Notes: generated from the sequence alone by a model not told the origin. DNA of 33,017 nt from Pseudomonadota bacterium (GCA_018827585.1 JAHJXP010000066.1:1-33017); one strand, 5' to 3'. Shown: positions 1 to 7,796, counted from the first letter of the stretch. Translations and numbers: made by a program.

Positions 1-31
1 AAGGTGAATTTTAATAAATCATCAAAAACCT

Positions 32-91
32 ATTATCAGGGCAAAACTGCCTGAAAACTCAATTATCAGGGCAAATCTACCTGATAATCAA
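32..91. repeat. Two tandem 30-bp imperfect repeats
   Basis: The segment beginning ATTATCAGGGCAAA occurs at 32 and again at 62, so two degenerate 30-bp units sit head to tail. The second unit contains a 7-bp inverted repeat, TATCAGG...CCTGATA. ATTATCAGG appears a third time at 261 at the far edge of the adjoining palindromic element. No coding potential is evident. The function is unknown. Confidence 0.6.
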
Positions 92-272
92 TGGTTCGCA
101 CCGCTTCGCGGTGCGAATGCGCGAGTTGTCCGACTACGTCAGGCCGCCCGACTGGCCCACACCGCTTCGCGGCGCGAACCAGTCGTTCGACCTGACTTTT
201 TGCCCCGTCAATCGTGCGTTACACGCCCATTGCCAGGGCAAAAAGTCGGTCAACTCGCGCATTATCAGGTGG
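78..272. repeat. Long imperfect palindromic element with internal hairpin
   Basis: The outer arms are CTACCTGATAAT (78-89) and ATTATCAGGTGG (261-272). The inner arms are GCGCGAGTTGTCCGAC (119-134) and GTCGGTCAACTCGCGC (245-260), with one mismatch. The right arm is continuous over 28 bases. The left arm is interrupted by about 30 bases holding a perfect 10-bp stem with a 3-base loop (95-117, TTCGCACCGC/GCGGTGCGAA). A related CACCGCTTCGCGG segment recurs near 160. The element lies in a 374-base stretch with no convincing gene. It may be a small non-autonomous palindromic element or degraded repeat. It is not an attC site, because the GTT and AAC ends are in the wrong order. Confidence 0.6.
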
Positions 273-283
273 AAAAATAGAGT

Positions 284-336
284 ATACCAATATGGTTATA
301 AATGGTATTGACATCGGTATGAATAATGGGCATAAT
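284..336 (+). promoter_or_regulatory. Sigma-70 promoter with possible toxin-antitoxin operator
   Basis: TTGACA at 308-313 and CATAAT at 331-336 are separated by exactly 17 bases. This is a near-consensus sigma-70 promoter reading into the antitoxin gene. An inverted repeat ATACCA (284-289) / TGGTAT (303-308) abuts and touches the -35 box. Antitoxins of this class usually repress their own operon, so the repeat is a candidate operator. That role is inferred, not shown. Confidence 0.65.
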
Positions 337-374
337 AAAACATAGAAGATAGTTTATTAGCTTGGAGGTGTTTT

Positions 375-632
375 ATGCCCGGAGTCAAAACAGCAATATC
401 GCTCAATGAAGAATTACTTATAAAAGTCAGTAGATTAGCCGATGACTTGCATGTTTCCCGAAGCAAGGTTTTTACCCTGGCTGTGCAGGACTATCTGAAA
501 AAACAAGAGAATCAATCTTTGCTTGCTCAGTTGAACGAGGCGTATGAGGATTTTCCTAGCGAAGAAGAAAGGGGAATTTCAAAATCCATGCGTATCAAAC
601 ACAATAATATTATTGAGCAAGAGTCATGGTAA
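375..632 (+). CDS. Ribbon-helix-helix antitoxin of a MazEF-type pair
   Basis: This 85-residue protein begins with a short beta-strand-like segment (TAISLNEELL) followed by two helices (residues about 13-42, with VSRSKVFTLAVQDYL), the usual ribbon-helix-helix DNA-binding arrangement. The acidic C-terminal half (NEAYEDFPSEEE) suits toxin binding. A GGAGGTG ribosome site precedes the ATG. The last bases overlap the toxin start (626), the standard coupling in which antitoxin is made first. Antitoxins of this type neutralise the toxin and, with it, repress the operon. The gene is AT-rich compared with the chromosome to its right, fitting mobile acquisition. The family call rests on fold pattern and context. 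It could be labelled MazE, or CopG-like. Confidence 0.8.
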   Translation: MPGVKTAISLNEELLIKVSRLADDLHVSRSKVFTLAVQDYLKKQENQSLLAQLNEAYEDFPSEEERGISKSMRIKHNNIIEQESW

Positions 633-979
633 TTAAGCAGGGTGAAATATATTGGGTTGACCTTACTGAACCCAAGGGTTCGGAACAAGGATATCGTCAT
701 CCACATATCGTAATTCAAAACAATTTATTTAATGCCAGCCGAATAAGCACAATTGTAGTTTGTTCCCTTACCTCAAATCTTAAACGGGCAAAGGCTCCTG
801 GCAATGTCCTGTTGAACCAAGGTGAAGCAAATCTTCCTAAAAAAAGCGTTGTCAATATTTCTCAAATTTTCACAGTCAACAAAAGTGATTTGGTTGAGAA
901 AATAGGGCAGGTTTCAGAAAAAAGAATAACAGAGATTCTTAACGGCATAAAATTGCTTACCGAACCTCGGGAGGTTTGA
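626..979 (+). CDS. mazF: MazF/PemK-type endoribonuclease toxin
   Basis: This 117-residue protein matches the usual MazF length. Its N-terminus has the family pattern GEIYWVDL...GSEQGYRHPHIVIQN, where the Arg after the loop is the conserved basic residue of the MazF/PemK barrel. CSLTSN near residue 47 corresponds to the conserved Ser/Thr-containing strand. MazF toxins cut mRNA at short sequence motifs and arrest growth until the antitoxin is restored. The start codon lies 7 bases inside the antitoxin gene, so translation is coupled. The gene is followed at 1013 by an attC-like site. Together with its own promoter upstream this looks like a self-transcribed toxin-antitoxin gene cassette, a type known to stabilise cassette arrays. 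Confidence 0.9.
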   Translation: MVIKQGEIYWVDLTEPKGSEQGYRHPHIVIQNNLFNASRISTIVVCSLTSNLKRAKAPGNVLLNQGEANLPKKSVVNISQIFTVNKSDLVEKIGQVSEKRITEILNGIKLLTEPREV

Positions 980-1012
980 GGAGGATAAAATAAGTAATCA
1001 AGAAAACCCTTC

Positions 1013-1100
1013 TGCTAACCAGTCAATTCAGGCGACGGGAACGAGCACGGGGGCCTTGCGGGCAAGCTCAGTGGCCCCGCGCCTGATTTTGGTGTTAGGG
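1013..1100 (+). other. attC-like integron recombination site 1
   Basis: TGCTAAC (1013-1019, R''-like) and GTTAGGG (1094-1100, R'-like; consensus GTTRRRY apart from the last base) bound an 88-base imperfect palindrome. Inner complementary boxes are TCAGGCG (1028-1034) and CGCCTGA (1080-1086). GGGGGCC/GGCCCC form a further inner stem. The orientation, AAC end first and GTT end last, matches cassettes with genes on the plus strand, as found here. Confidence 0.7.
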
Positions 1101-1117
1101 CTGTAAGGAAAATACGT

Positions 1118-1582
1118 ATGGATATCTTAGAGGAACTCAAAAGACTGGTCGAGCGACTTGATGAAGAGAAAATTCAGTATGCTCTTTGCGGTGGACTGGC
1201 TATGGCTATTTATGCCCTGCCACGGGCCACACTTGACATTGACATAATGATCGAGAGCGATTCCCTTGAGAAGACATCGCGAGCTATTGACGTTTTGGGA
1301 TTCAACTTAAGTGCTATGCCGATGGAGTTTCATGGTGGTAAGGTACATATCCATCGCCTCAGCAAAATCGAGTCTGGCACAGGAGAAACTCTCGTTTTGG
1401 ACTTGCTCATCGTGACCCCCGAGATAAGGCAAGCATGGGAAAGTCGCACAAAGGTGGAATGGGAAGGAGGTACCCTCAGCGTTGTCTCGGCTGAAGGTTT
1501 GGTTCTCCTGAAGTCCTTCCGCAAGAGCGGCCAGGATCAAGACGATATTCAATACTTGAGGAGTATTATAGATGAAGATTGA
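1118..1582 (+). CDS. Nucleotidyltransferase-fold protein (AbiEii/MNT-like)
   Basis: This 154-residue protein has a short helical N-terminus, then the signature CGGLAMAIYALPRATLDIDI: a GG motif followed by a D-x-D pair (about residues 41-43). A third acidic candidate is in LVLDLLIV (about residue 95). These are the metal and nucleotide residues of the polymerase-beta nucleotidyltransferase superfamily. Members include small defence or toxin-related transferases such as the AbiEii/MenT and MNT groups. No partner gene is adjacent: no HEPN protein and no AbiEi antitoxin. Substrate and role are therefore open. The gene lies between two attC-like sites and has no evident promoter of its own, the usual form of a single-gene integron cassette. 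A weak AAGGA ribosome site precedes the ATG. Confidence 0.75.
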   Translation: MDILEELKRLVERLDEEKIQYALCGGLAMAIYALPRATLDIDIMIESDSLEKTSRAIDVLGFNLSAMPMEFHGGKVHIHRLSKIESGTGETLVLDLLIVTPEIRQAWESRTKVEWEGGTLSVVSAEGLVLLKSFRKSGQDQDDIQYLRSIIDED

Positions 1583-1693
1583 TATGAGCCCGCCTTCTAT
1601 TACGCTACGGCTGAGACAGGTCAGTCAGCTGAGGCGCGCGTGCTTGACGCTTGCAGAATCCAGCGAGGGTCAGAGAATACGACGAATTTATGC

Positions 1694-1753
1694 AGCCAAC
1701 AAATCGGTCCAGCGGACCTCGCTCGCACTTGGCCGCTGACTTCCGCGTTGGAA
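1694..1753 (+). other. attC-like integron recombination site 2
   Basis: AGCCAAC (1694-1700) and GTTGGAA (1747-1753) enclose exactly 60 bases, the classic size of a short attC. The inner boxes GTCCAGCGG (1707-1715) and CCGCTGAC (1733-1740) pair with one unpaired C in the left arm, resembling the extrahelical base that directs strand choice in attC folding. Together with site 1 it frames the nucleotidyltransferase gene as one cassette of about 650 bases. Confidence 0.75.
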
Positions 1754-1816
1754 ATGAGCAGCGAGGATATGGTGAATGAAACCGGCGTATGAGGGGGGAG
1801 GGAGGTATCCTTTGCA

Positions 1817-1833
1817 GAAAGGGCCGGCCTTTC
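1817..1833 (-). terminator. Small hairpin at the end of rsmB
   Basis: GAAAGG (1817-1822) and CCTTTC (1828-1833) form a 6-bp stem with a 5-base loop that overlaps the last bases of the rsmB stop codon. No T-run follows on the minus strand. Its role in ending the seven-gene operon is therefore only possible, and Rho-dependent ending is equally likely. Confidence 0.25.
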
Positions 1834-3208
1834 AGGCGGTGCGGATGAAGACGGCCCCGAAGAAGCCGTCCGTGCCGTGGCGGTGGGGGAAGGTCCGGAA
1901 GAACCCGGTCTCATCGAGGAGCGCCGGGGGAATTCCCCGGGCGGTGCCTGGCGGTATCATTTTAAAATCCCGGCGGCCGGCGAGAAAGCCCTCGATGACC
2001 GCTTCATTCTCCTCCGGCGTGACGGTGCAGACGCTGTAGATCAGGCGGCCTCCCGGTTTCACGCAGTCCGCGGCGCTCATGAGGAGGCGCTCCTGGATCT
2101 GCTTGCATTTTTCAAGGTCCGCCGGGGCAAGCCGCCAGCGGATCTCCGGGTTCCGCCGGAGCGTTCCCAAGCCGGAGCAGGGGGCGTCTAAAAGTACGCG
2201 ATCGAAGGCTTTGTGGTAGGCCTCCGGCGCATCCGCGGCGTCCGCCGCCTGCATTTCCGTGATCGTCACGCCAAGCCTCGCAGCCTCTTCCTGAAGCTGC
2301 CGCAACTTTTCAGAATAGAGATCTACCGCCGTGATCCGGCCGCGGTTTTTCATGAGGGCGGCAAGGTGAAGCGTCTTTCCCCCCGTCCCGGCGCAGAGAT
2401 CGAGGACCTGCTCGCCCGGTTCGGGGGCGACCAGAAAGGAGATGAGTTGCGACGCCTCGTCCTGGATCCGGATCAATCCTGCTTTATAGCAGGCCGTATC
2501 CCGGAGGCCCGGCGCCGGAGCGGCGAGGGCGAGGCCGTCGGGGGAGAAGGGGGCCGGCGCGGCGGCGACGCCCTCCCGGGCAAGCGCCGCGATTGTCTGG
2601 TCGCGCGACGCCTTGAGGGAATTTACACGGAGCGTAAGCGGCGGGATGGCGTTGTTCGACCGGCAGATCGCGATGGTTTCGTCGATGCCGTAGGTGTCGA
2701 GCCAGCGCTCGACGAGCCAGCGGGGGTGGGAGTTAAGGACGGAGATCGCCTTCCCGGGGTCTTTCGCCATTGCCGGCCAGGCGATGGCGTCCTTCTTCCG
2801 GAGGAAGTTGCGGAGTATGGCGTTGACCAGCCCCGCAGCGGCGGGACATCTCTTTCTGGCGATGGCGACGGCCTCGTTCACCGCGGCGAAGGGGGGGATC
2901 CGGTCGGTGAACCCAAGCTGGTAGATACCGATCCGCAGGAGGTTCCGAACCGCTGTTTCAAGACCGGTCTTATCTTCCCGGTAGAGCTGGCCGATGATCC
3001 AGTCCAGGCGGCCCCGTGTGCGGAGCGTGCCGTAGACCAGTTCGGTGAGGAGCCCCCGGTCGTGGGGGTCCTTAAATGCCGTTCCCGAGAGGGCGGCATT
3101 GAGAAGGGGCTCCGCATGGGCGCCGCTCTCGTCAATCCGGTTGAGGATCTCGACGGCGAGCTGCCTTGCGTTCCGCGGCGGCCGTGGTTTTTCCTTTTCA
3201 ACGGTCAC
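1832..3208 (-). CDS. rsmB: 16S rRNA m5C967 methyltransferase RsmB
   Basis: This 458-residue protein has the two-part RsmB plan: an N-terminal NusB-like RNA-binding domain (about 10-140) and a C-terminal Rossmann SAM methyltransferase. LDLCAGTGGKT (269-279) is the SAM loop. The two catalytic cysteines of the m5C class are seen in DAPCSGLG (C344) and YSVCTVTPEENE (C394). The enzyme methylates C967 of 16S rRNA in the cytosol. Translation starts at GTG 3208 behind an AAGGGGAAG ribosome site. The gene is last in the minus-strand operon, 43 bases after fmt, the common fmt-rsmB pairing. A long open frame antisense to it is a high-GC artefact. Confidence 0.95.
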   Translation of the reverse strand: MTVEKEKPRPPRNARQLAVEILNRIDESGAHAEPLLNAALSGTAFKDPHDRGLLTELVYGTLRTRGRLDWIIGQLYREDKTGLETAVRNLLRIGIYQLGFTDRIPPFAAVNEAVAIARKRCPAAAGLVNAILRNFLRKKDAIAWPAMAKDPGKAISVLNSHPRWLVERWLDTYGIDETIAICRSNNAIPPLTLRVNSLKASRDQTIAALAREGVAAAPAPFSPDGLALAAPAPGLRDTACYKAGLIRIQDEASQLISFLVAPEPGEQVLDLCAGTGGKTLHLAALMKNRGRITAVDLYSEKLRQLQEEAARLGVTITEMQAADAADAPEAYHKAFDRVLLDAPCSGLGTLRRNPEIRWRLAPADLEKCKQIQERLLMSAADCVKPGGRLIYSVCTVTPEENEAVIEGFLAGRRDFKMIPPGTARGIPPALLDETGFFRTFPHRHGTDGFFGAVFIRTA

Positions 3209-3251
3209 GATTTCTTCCCCTTTGAACCCCGAAAGATCGCCTTCCCGGCAT

Positions 3252-4190
3252 TCAACCCAGGACCTGCCCCGGCGCGATCCGGCAGCCCCGCAGAAACTCG
3301 CCGATCGGCAACCGTTTTTTCCCTTCCAGCTGGACTTCCTTCACCAGGACATACCCGTCTTGCGCAGCGACGCGGAGACCGGCGGCCGTCTCCCCCGCGA
3401 CCGTTCCCGGTTTCTCGGCAATGGCCGATCCTTCCGCCGCGGCCGCAAAAACCTTCAGTTTTCGCCCGCCGATGAAGGTGTAGGCGCAGGGGAGGGGAGA
3501 GAGCCCCCGGATGAGGGAGACGATGTTCCGCACCCCGGCGTCCCAACGGATAAGACCGTCCTCCCGGGTGAGACGGGGCGCGGTGGTGGCCAGAGAGCCG
3601 TCCTGGGGGAGCGGGCGGAGCGTTCCCGTTTGCAGCATCGCCAGGGCGATGAGGAGGAGTTCTTCGCCCATGTTCGCAAGGCGGTCGTGGAGCTCTCCGA
3701 AGGACTCCTCCGTTCCGATCGGCGTCTCCTCCTGGAGGAGAATTGCGCCGGAATCGACCCCCTCGTCCATTCGCATGATCGTGACGCCGGTCTTTTCCTC
3801 GCCGCGGATCAGCGCCCAGTTGATCGGCGCCGCCCCCCGGTATTTCGGCAGCAGCGACGGGTGGATGTTGATGCAGCCGAGCCTTGGGCCGTGAATGATC
3901 TCTTTGGGCAGGATCTGGCCGAAGGCCGCGACGACGACCATATCCGGTGCAAGCGCCCGGAAGGTTTCGAGGAAAACGGCGTCCCTGACCCTCGCCGGCT
4001 GGAGGACCGTCAAACCGAGGGCTTCCGCAAGGATTTTGATGGGGGGAGGCGCCGTCGCCCTGCCCCTCCCCTGGGGGCGGTCGGGCTGTGTGACGACGCC
4101 GATAACGGGGTAGCCGCTGCGGGCGAGGCCTTTCAGGGCCGGGACGGCAAATTCCGGCGTTCCCATGAAGAGCAGACGCGGTTTGGGCAT
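3252..4190 (-). CDS. fmt: Methionyl-tRNA formyltransferase
   Basis: Formylates Met-tRNAfMet with 10-formyltetrahydrofolate for initiation of translation. The N-terminus LLFMGTPEFAVPALKGL is the family signature. The formyl-donor site is seen in INIHPSLLPKYRGAAPINWA, with the catalytic Asn-His region and the conserved SLLP-RG-API segment. The C-terminal OB-like tRNA-binding domain follows (about 200-312). Two starts are possible: GTG 4199 and ATG 4190. The ATG is preferred because AGGTG stands about 7 bases before it, within the end of priA. The length of 312 residues is normal. No peptide deformylase gene is adjacent, although def often neighbours fmt. Confidence 0.95.
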   Translation of the reverse strand: MPKPRLLFMGTPEFAVPALKGLARSGYPVIGVVTQPDRPQGRGRATAPPPIKILAEALGLTVLQPARVRDAVFLETFRALAPDMVVVAAFGQILPKEIIHGPRLGCINIHPSLLPKYRGAAPINWALIRGEEKTGVTIMRMDEGVDSGAILLQEETPIGTEESFGELHDRLANMGEELLLIALAMLQTGTLRPLPQDGSLATTAPRLTREDGLIRWDAGVRNIVSLIRGLSPLPCAYTFIGGRKLKVFAAAAEGSAIAEKPGTVAGETAAGLRVAAQDGYVLVKEVQLEGKKRLPIGEFLRGCRIAPGQVLG

Positions 4191-4199
4191 GATTATCAC

Positions 4200-6620
4200 C
4201 TACATGAAATTGACCGGATCCACATCCACCTGGATCTCCAGGCCGTCTCGTTCCGCCCTCTCCAGGAGCTTTTGCGCAAGAAGATGGAGGGGGCCGCTCT
4301 CTTTTCCCCTTAAGAGGAGCTGCCAACGGTAGCGTCCCCGGAGGCGGGCAAGGGGGGACTCGGCGGGACCGATGACGTCCGCCTTGCCCCCGGCGAGCGC
4401 TTCTGTCAGATCACGGGCCTCCCTTCCGATCTCCCGGACGGCCTGCTTCCCCTCCTTCTTCAGGCTGGAGAAGTGGATGCCGATGAGGCGGGAGAAGGGC
4501 GGATAGCCGAGCTCCCGGCGCAGGGGGATCTCGTCCGAGTAGAACCCTTCGTAATCGTGGTTCTGCGCCCGGACGATGGCGTAGTGGCCCGGATTGAAGG
4601 TCTGGATGACGACCCGCCCCGGCTGGTCGCCCCGGCCGCCTCTTCCCGACACCTGTGTCAGGATCTGGAAGGTCCGCTCGGCGGCCCGGAAATCCGGGAT
4701 ATTCAGGGAGGCGTCGGCGGCGACGACGCCGACCAGGGTGATCTCCGGAAAGTCGTGCCCCTTGGTGATCATCTGTGTGCCGACGAGGATGTCGATTTCC
4801 CGCCGGTCAAGGCCCCGGAGGATTCTTTCCGCGTCCCCTTTCCGGGAGGTCGTGTCGCTGTCCATCCGGGCGATGCGGGCCTCCGGAAAGAGCCTTTTCG
4901 CCTCCTCCTCGACCCGCTCGGTCCCCGCGCCGTAGCTGCGGACCCGTTGTCCGAGGCATTTCGGGCAGAGGGGGGCGGCCTTTGCGGCGAAGTCGCAGTG
5001 GTGGCATTTCAGGACACCCGCGGCGGCGTGGTGCGTGAGGGCGATCTCGCAGTTCGGGCAGGCAAAGACATGGCCGCAATCCGGGCAGAGGAGAAAGGTG
5101 TGGAACCCGCGCCGGTTAAGAAAAAGAAGGGTTTGCTTCCCATCCGCCAGGGTTTCCCGGATCGCCGCGACGAGGGGGCGGGAGAGGAGCGGCGTCCGGC
5201 CTTGTTCGTCTCTTGCCGTCCTCAGATCGACCACCTCGACCCGGGGGAGTGGCCGGTCGTCGATCCGGGCGGGCAGGTTCAGGAGGCGGTAACGGCCCTC
5301 GGCCGCGTGAAAATAGGTCTGGATCGCCGGCGTGGCGGAACCGAGGAGCACGGTGGCCTGCGAGAGGCGGCCTCTGACCAGGGCAAGGTCCCTGGCGTTG
5401 TAACGGAGCCGGTCGTCCTGCTTGTAGGAGGGGTCGTGTTCCTCATCCACGATGACCAGCCGGAGGTTCCGGACCGGCGCAAAAAGGGCCGACCGGGCGC
5501 CCACGACCACCCGGACCTCCCCCCGCCGGATCCGCTTCCATTGATCGTACCTGGCGCTCCGGGAGATGCCGCTGTGGAGGACCGCGATTTCCCGCTCCGG
5601 AAACCGGCCGCAGATGCGGGCCAAAAGCTGCGCCGTGAGGGCGATCTCCGGGACGAGGTAGATCGCCCCGCCTTCGCCCTTGAGGACCTCGGCAATGGCC
5701 TGAAGATAGATCTCGGTCTTGCCGCTCCCGGTCACGCCGTGGAGGAGGCAGGGGGAGAACCGCCTTGCAGAGATACATTCCCGGATATCACCGAGCACCG
5801 CTGTCTGCGCCGCATTCAGGACGATGCCGTTCCCGTTTCCGCCGATCTTGGGGGGGCTTCCCGGGCCGCGGAAGACCTCCTTTTCGTAGAGGCGGATGAC
5901 GTCTTTTTCTTTCAGGGAACGGAGGAAATCGGCGGCGTTGCTGAAAAGCGCCTTTAGGTTGCGGACGGGCGCATCGCCGCGCTCCCGGAGGAGGGCGACG
6001 AGGGCGGCCTGTTTTGTTGTAAGTCTCATTTCGGGGGGTACTGCGGAAGTCAGGCCGGCCCATCTCTCCTTTTTCACCCGGACCGCCGGCCGGTTCAGGC
6101 GCTCCTCGGAGACCACCAGCCCTGCCGCTTCGAGTCGCCGGATATCTGCGTACAGGTCGTTTTTTCCCGATGCCCTGCGGAGACGGTTTAAGGAAAGGCC
6201 TTGCGGACAGGGGGCCAAGAGCTTCAGGAGTTCCTGCTGCGTAAAAGAGAGATGACGATCCGTTGCCGGGGGCGTTTCCGCGAGACGGAACCACCGGTCG
6301 CTCTTCACGTCGATCCCGCCGGGGAGGATTTCGCCCAGGACCTTTCCCGGCGGGTAGAGGTAGTAACCGGCGATCCACTTGTAAAAGGCGAGATCCTCCT
6401 CGTCAAACAAGGGTTCCGGATCGGGAAGGTCGAGAATCTCGCGGACATCCCTGTCGCAGACCGCCTCGGGCATGACGGCGACTATGAAGCCGGTCACCCG
6501 CCGTTTTCCGAAGGGGCAGACGACCCGCTTTCCCACGGCGACAAAAGGGGCGAACGTTCCGGGGACGGCGTAGAGGAAAGTCTTCGCGGAAGGGATCTGG
6601 ATGGCAACCCTGACAAACAT
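4200..6620 (-). CDS. priA: Primosomal protein N' (PriA helicase)
   Basis: PriA recognises stalled or D-loop forks and reloads the replisome. From ATG 6620 the protein has about 806 residues. The N-terminal 3'-end-binding domain starts at MFVRVAIQIPS. The helicase core shows Walker A (HGVTGSGKTEIYL) and the DEEH box (IVDEEHDPSYKQ). The zinc-binding insert carries CPDC, CPNC, CHHC and CPKC pairs. Then comes helicase motif GRGGRG in VSGRGGRGDQPG and the C-terminal domain. The frame continues upstream to 6731, but the extra 37 residues are proline-rich, overlap dksA by 4 bases and do not resemble PriA. The internal Met is therefore chosen, even though its ribosome site is weak. The gene ends 9 bases before the preferred fmt start. 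Confidence 0.95.
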   Translation of the reverse strand: MFVRVAIQIPSAKTFLYAVPGTFAPFVAVGKRVVCPFGKRRVTGFIVAVMPEAVCDRDVREILDLPDPEPLFDEEDLAFYKWIAGYYLYPPGKVLGEILPGGIDVKSDRWFRLAETPPATDRHLSFTQQELLKLLAPCPQGLSLNRLRRASGKNDLYADIRRLEAAGLVVSEERLNRPAVRVKKERWAGLTSAVPPEMRLTTKQAALVALLRERGDAPVRNLKALFSNAADFLRSLKEKDVIRLYEKEVFRGPGSPPKIGGNGNGIVLNAAQTAVLGDIRECISARRFSPCLLHGVTGSGKTEIYLQAIAEVLKGEGGAIYLVPEIALTAQLLARICGRFPEREIAVLHSGISRSARYDQWKRIRRGEVRVVVGARSALFAPVRNLRLVIVDEEHDPSYKQDDRLRYNARDLALVRGRLSQATVLLGSATPAIQTYFHAAEGRYRLLNLPARIDDRPLPRVEVVDLRTARDEQGRTPLLSRPLVAAIRETLADGKQTLLFLNRRGFHTFLLCPDCGHVFACPNCEIALTHHAAAGVLKCHHCDFAAKAAPLCPKCLGQRVRSYGAGTERVEEEAKRLFPEARIARMDSDTTSRKGDAERILRGLDRREIDILVGTQMITKGHDFPEITLVGVVAADASLNIPDFRAAERTFQILTQVSGRGGRGDQPGRVVIQTFNPGHYAIVRAQNHDYEGFYSDEIPLRRELGYPPFSRLIGIHFSSLKKEGKQAVREIGREARDLTEALAGGKADVIGPAESPLARLRGRYRWQLLLRGKESGPLHLLAQKLLERAERDGLEIQVDVDPVNFM

Positions 6621-6727
6621 CCGACATGGCCCTGAAAAAAATCCCTCTTCGCTCCCCGCGGCGGAGGGACAAAGAGGGAGATCGGCGGGTGGAAAATTCT
6701 CGCTTGGCGTCGCAGGAGGACGGGCGG

Positions 6728-7120
6728 TCACTCCCCCTTGAGCTTTTCCATCTTCTCCTGCTTCATCTTGCAGTCGATGCAGAGGGTAGTCACGGGTCTG
6801 GCCATCAGCCGTTTTTCGGAGATGGGCCCGTTGCAGACATCGCAGATGCCGAAGATGCCGTCGTCCATCCGTTTGAGCGCCTCCTGCATCTTGATGATCA
6901 GCTTTCTCTCCCGATCGCGGATCCTGAGTTCGAAATTCCGGTCCGATTCGAGCGAGGCGCGGTCGTTGGGGTCTGGATAGTTTTCCTTGACGCTGCTGGT
7001 CATTTCCGACACGGTTTTTCCCGCCTCCCCCAGAAGCTCGTTGATCTTCTGGTTAAGCATGTATTTGAAGAACTCGATTTTTCCCGATGTCAGGGTCGTT
7101 TTCGGCACTTCGTTCACCAT
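6728..7120 (-). CDS. dksA: DksA/TraR family transcription factor
   Basis: This 130-residue RNA-polymerase secondary-channel regulator works with ppGpp to adjust rRNA and amino-acid promoters. A long N-terminal coiled coil (about 10-85) carries at its tip D50-P-N-D53-R-A55, matching the DxxDxA motif needed for DksA activity. The C-terminal zinc finger has C93-x2-C96-x17-C114-x2-C117, all four cysteines present. It is about 20 residues shorter than the E. coli protein, usual for deltaproteobacterial homologues. A possible own promoter lies at 7175-7147, although the gene also sits inside the minus-strand operon. Confidence 0.93.
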   Translation of the reverse strand: MVNEVPKTTLTSGKIEFFKYMLNQKINELLGEAGKTVSEMTSSVKENYPDPNDRASLESDRNFELRIRDRERKLIIKMQEALKRMDDGIFGICDVCNGPISEKRLMARPVTTLCIDCKMKQEKMEKLKGE

Positions 7121-7146
7121 TTCCCGATGATCAATTTGGGGAAACT

Positions 7147-7175
7147 CTCATACATGACTGAGAGGGTTTTGTAAA
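7147..7175 (-). promoter_or_regulatory. Possible promoter for dksA
   Basis: Read on the minus strand, TTTACA (7175-7170) and TATGAG (7152-7147) are spaced by 17 bases. The start point would be near 7140, about 20 bases upstream of the dksA ATG. The -10 box matches only four of six positions. A 6-bp inverted repeat CTCTCA/TGAGAG overlaps it. Confidence 0.35.
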
Positions 7176-7210
7176 GAAAAAAATAAATGGCCCAGAAAAC
7201 GCCGGTCATT

Positions 7211-7696
7211 TCAGTCTTTCCCGTAAACCCGGCCGATCTTTTCCACAATGCCGGTCGTGGAGGTCCCCTCGGTCATCGGGACGATAACGACCTTTCCTCC
7301 CCAGGAACGGACCGCATCCCAACCCACGACCGCCTCCTCCTGCCAGTCTCCGCCCTTGACGATGCAGTCCGGCCGCAGGTGTTCGATGAGCTTCAGCGGC
7401 GTCGTTTCGTCAAAAACGGTCACGTAATCGACGGTCGCGAGCGCGGCGACTACTTCAGCGCGCTCCTGCTGGGGAACGAGCGGCCGCCTGTCTCCCTTGA
7501 TTGCCCGGACGGAGGCGTCGCTGTTCAAGCCGAGGATGAGGATATCCACCGTCCGGCGCGCCTCCTGCAGATATCGGACATGGCCCACGTGCAGGATGTC
7601 GAAGCAACCGTTGGTGAAGGCTATTTTCTTCCCCTCGCCCCGGAGACGATCCGCCTCCCGCTTCAATTCTTTCCAGGTCAGGATCTTTTTCATCAT
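7211..7696 (-). CDS. rfaE2: D-glycero-beta-D-manno-heptose 1-phosphate adenylyltransferase (RfaE2)
   Basis: This 161-residue cytidylyltransferase-superfamily protein has the nucleotide-binding signature TNGCFDILHVGHVRYL. H36 and H39 form the HxGH motif, and a later VEKIGRVYGKD tail is typical of the domain. It corresponds to the C-terminal half of HldE. It would transfer AMP to heptose-1-phosphate to make ADP-heptose for the lipopolysaccharide inner core. The separate kinase (RfaE1) is not in the window. Two adjacent ATG codons (7696, 7693) follow a GGAG site, and either could be used. It lies between comF and dksA in the operon and fits a Gram-negative envelope. Confidence 0.9.
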   Translation of the reverse strand: MMKKILTWKELKREADRLRGEGKKIAFTNGCFDILHVGHVRYLQEARRTVDILILGLNSDASVRAIKGDRRPLVPQQERAEVVAALATVDYVTVFDETTPLKLIEHLRPDCIVKGGDWQEEAVVGWDAVRSWGGKVVIVPMTEGTSTTGIVEKIGRVYGKD

Positions 7697-7796
7697 TTTT
7701 CTCCATCCCTAAGCGTTGACGCCCTCGAAAAAAGTCCATCTGTCAGCGAGCACATTCCCCGCGGCTTGCCGCGGAGAGCTTCAATTTGGGGCGGCT

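Noticed and set aside
119..260. Palindrome considered as a third attC site
   Set aside because: The GTT-type sequence is on the left and the AAC-type on the right, opposite to the attC order, and the arms are perfect rather than attC-like.
2213..3475. Long open frame on the plus strand opposite rsmB
   Set aside because: It lies antisense to a clear rsmB, its translation is Arg/Gly/Pro-rich without a fold pattern, and such frames are expected in GC-rich DNA.
4473..5957. 494-codon plus-strand frame opposite priA
   Set aside because: PriA motifs are intact on the other strand. The plus-strand product has no recognisable domain or ribosome site.
6621..6731. N-terminal extension of PriA from the upstream start
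   Set aside because: Proline-rich and unlike the family, and it would overlap dksA. The Met at 6620 gives the normal N-terminus.
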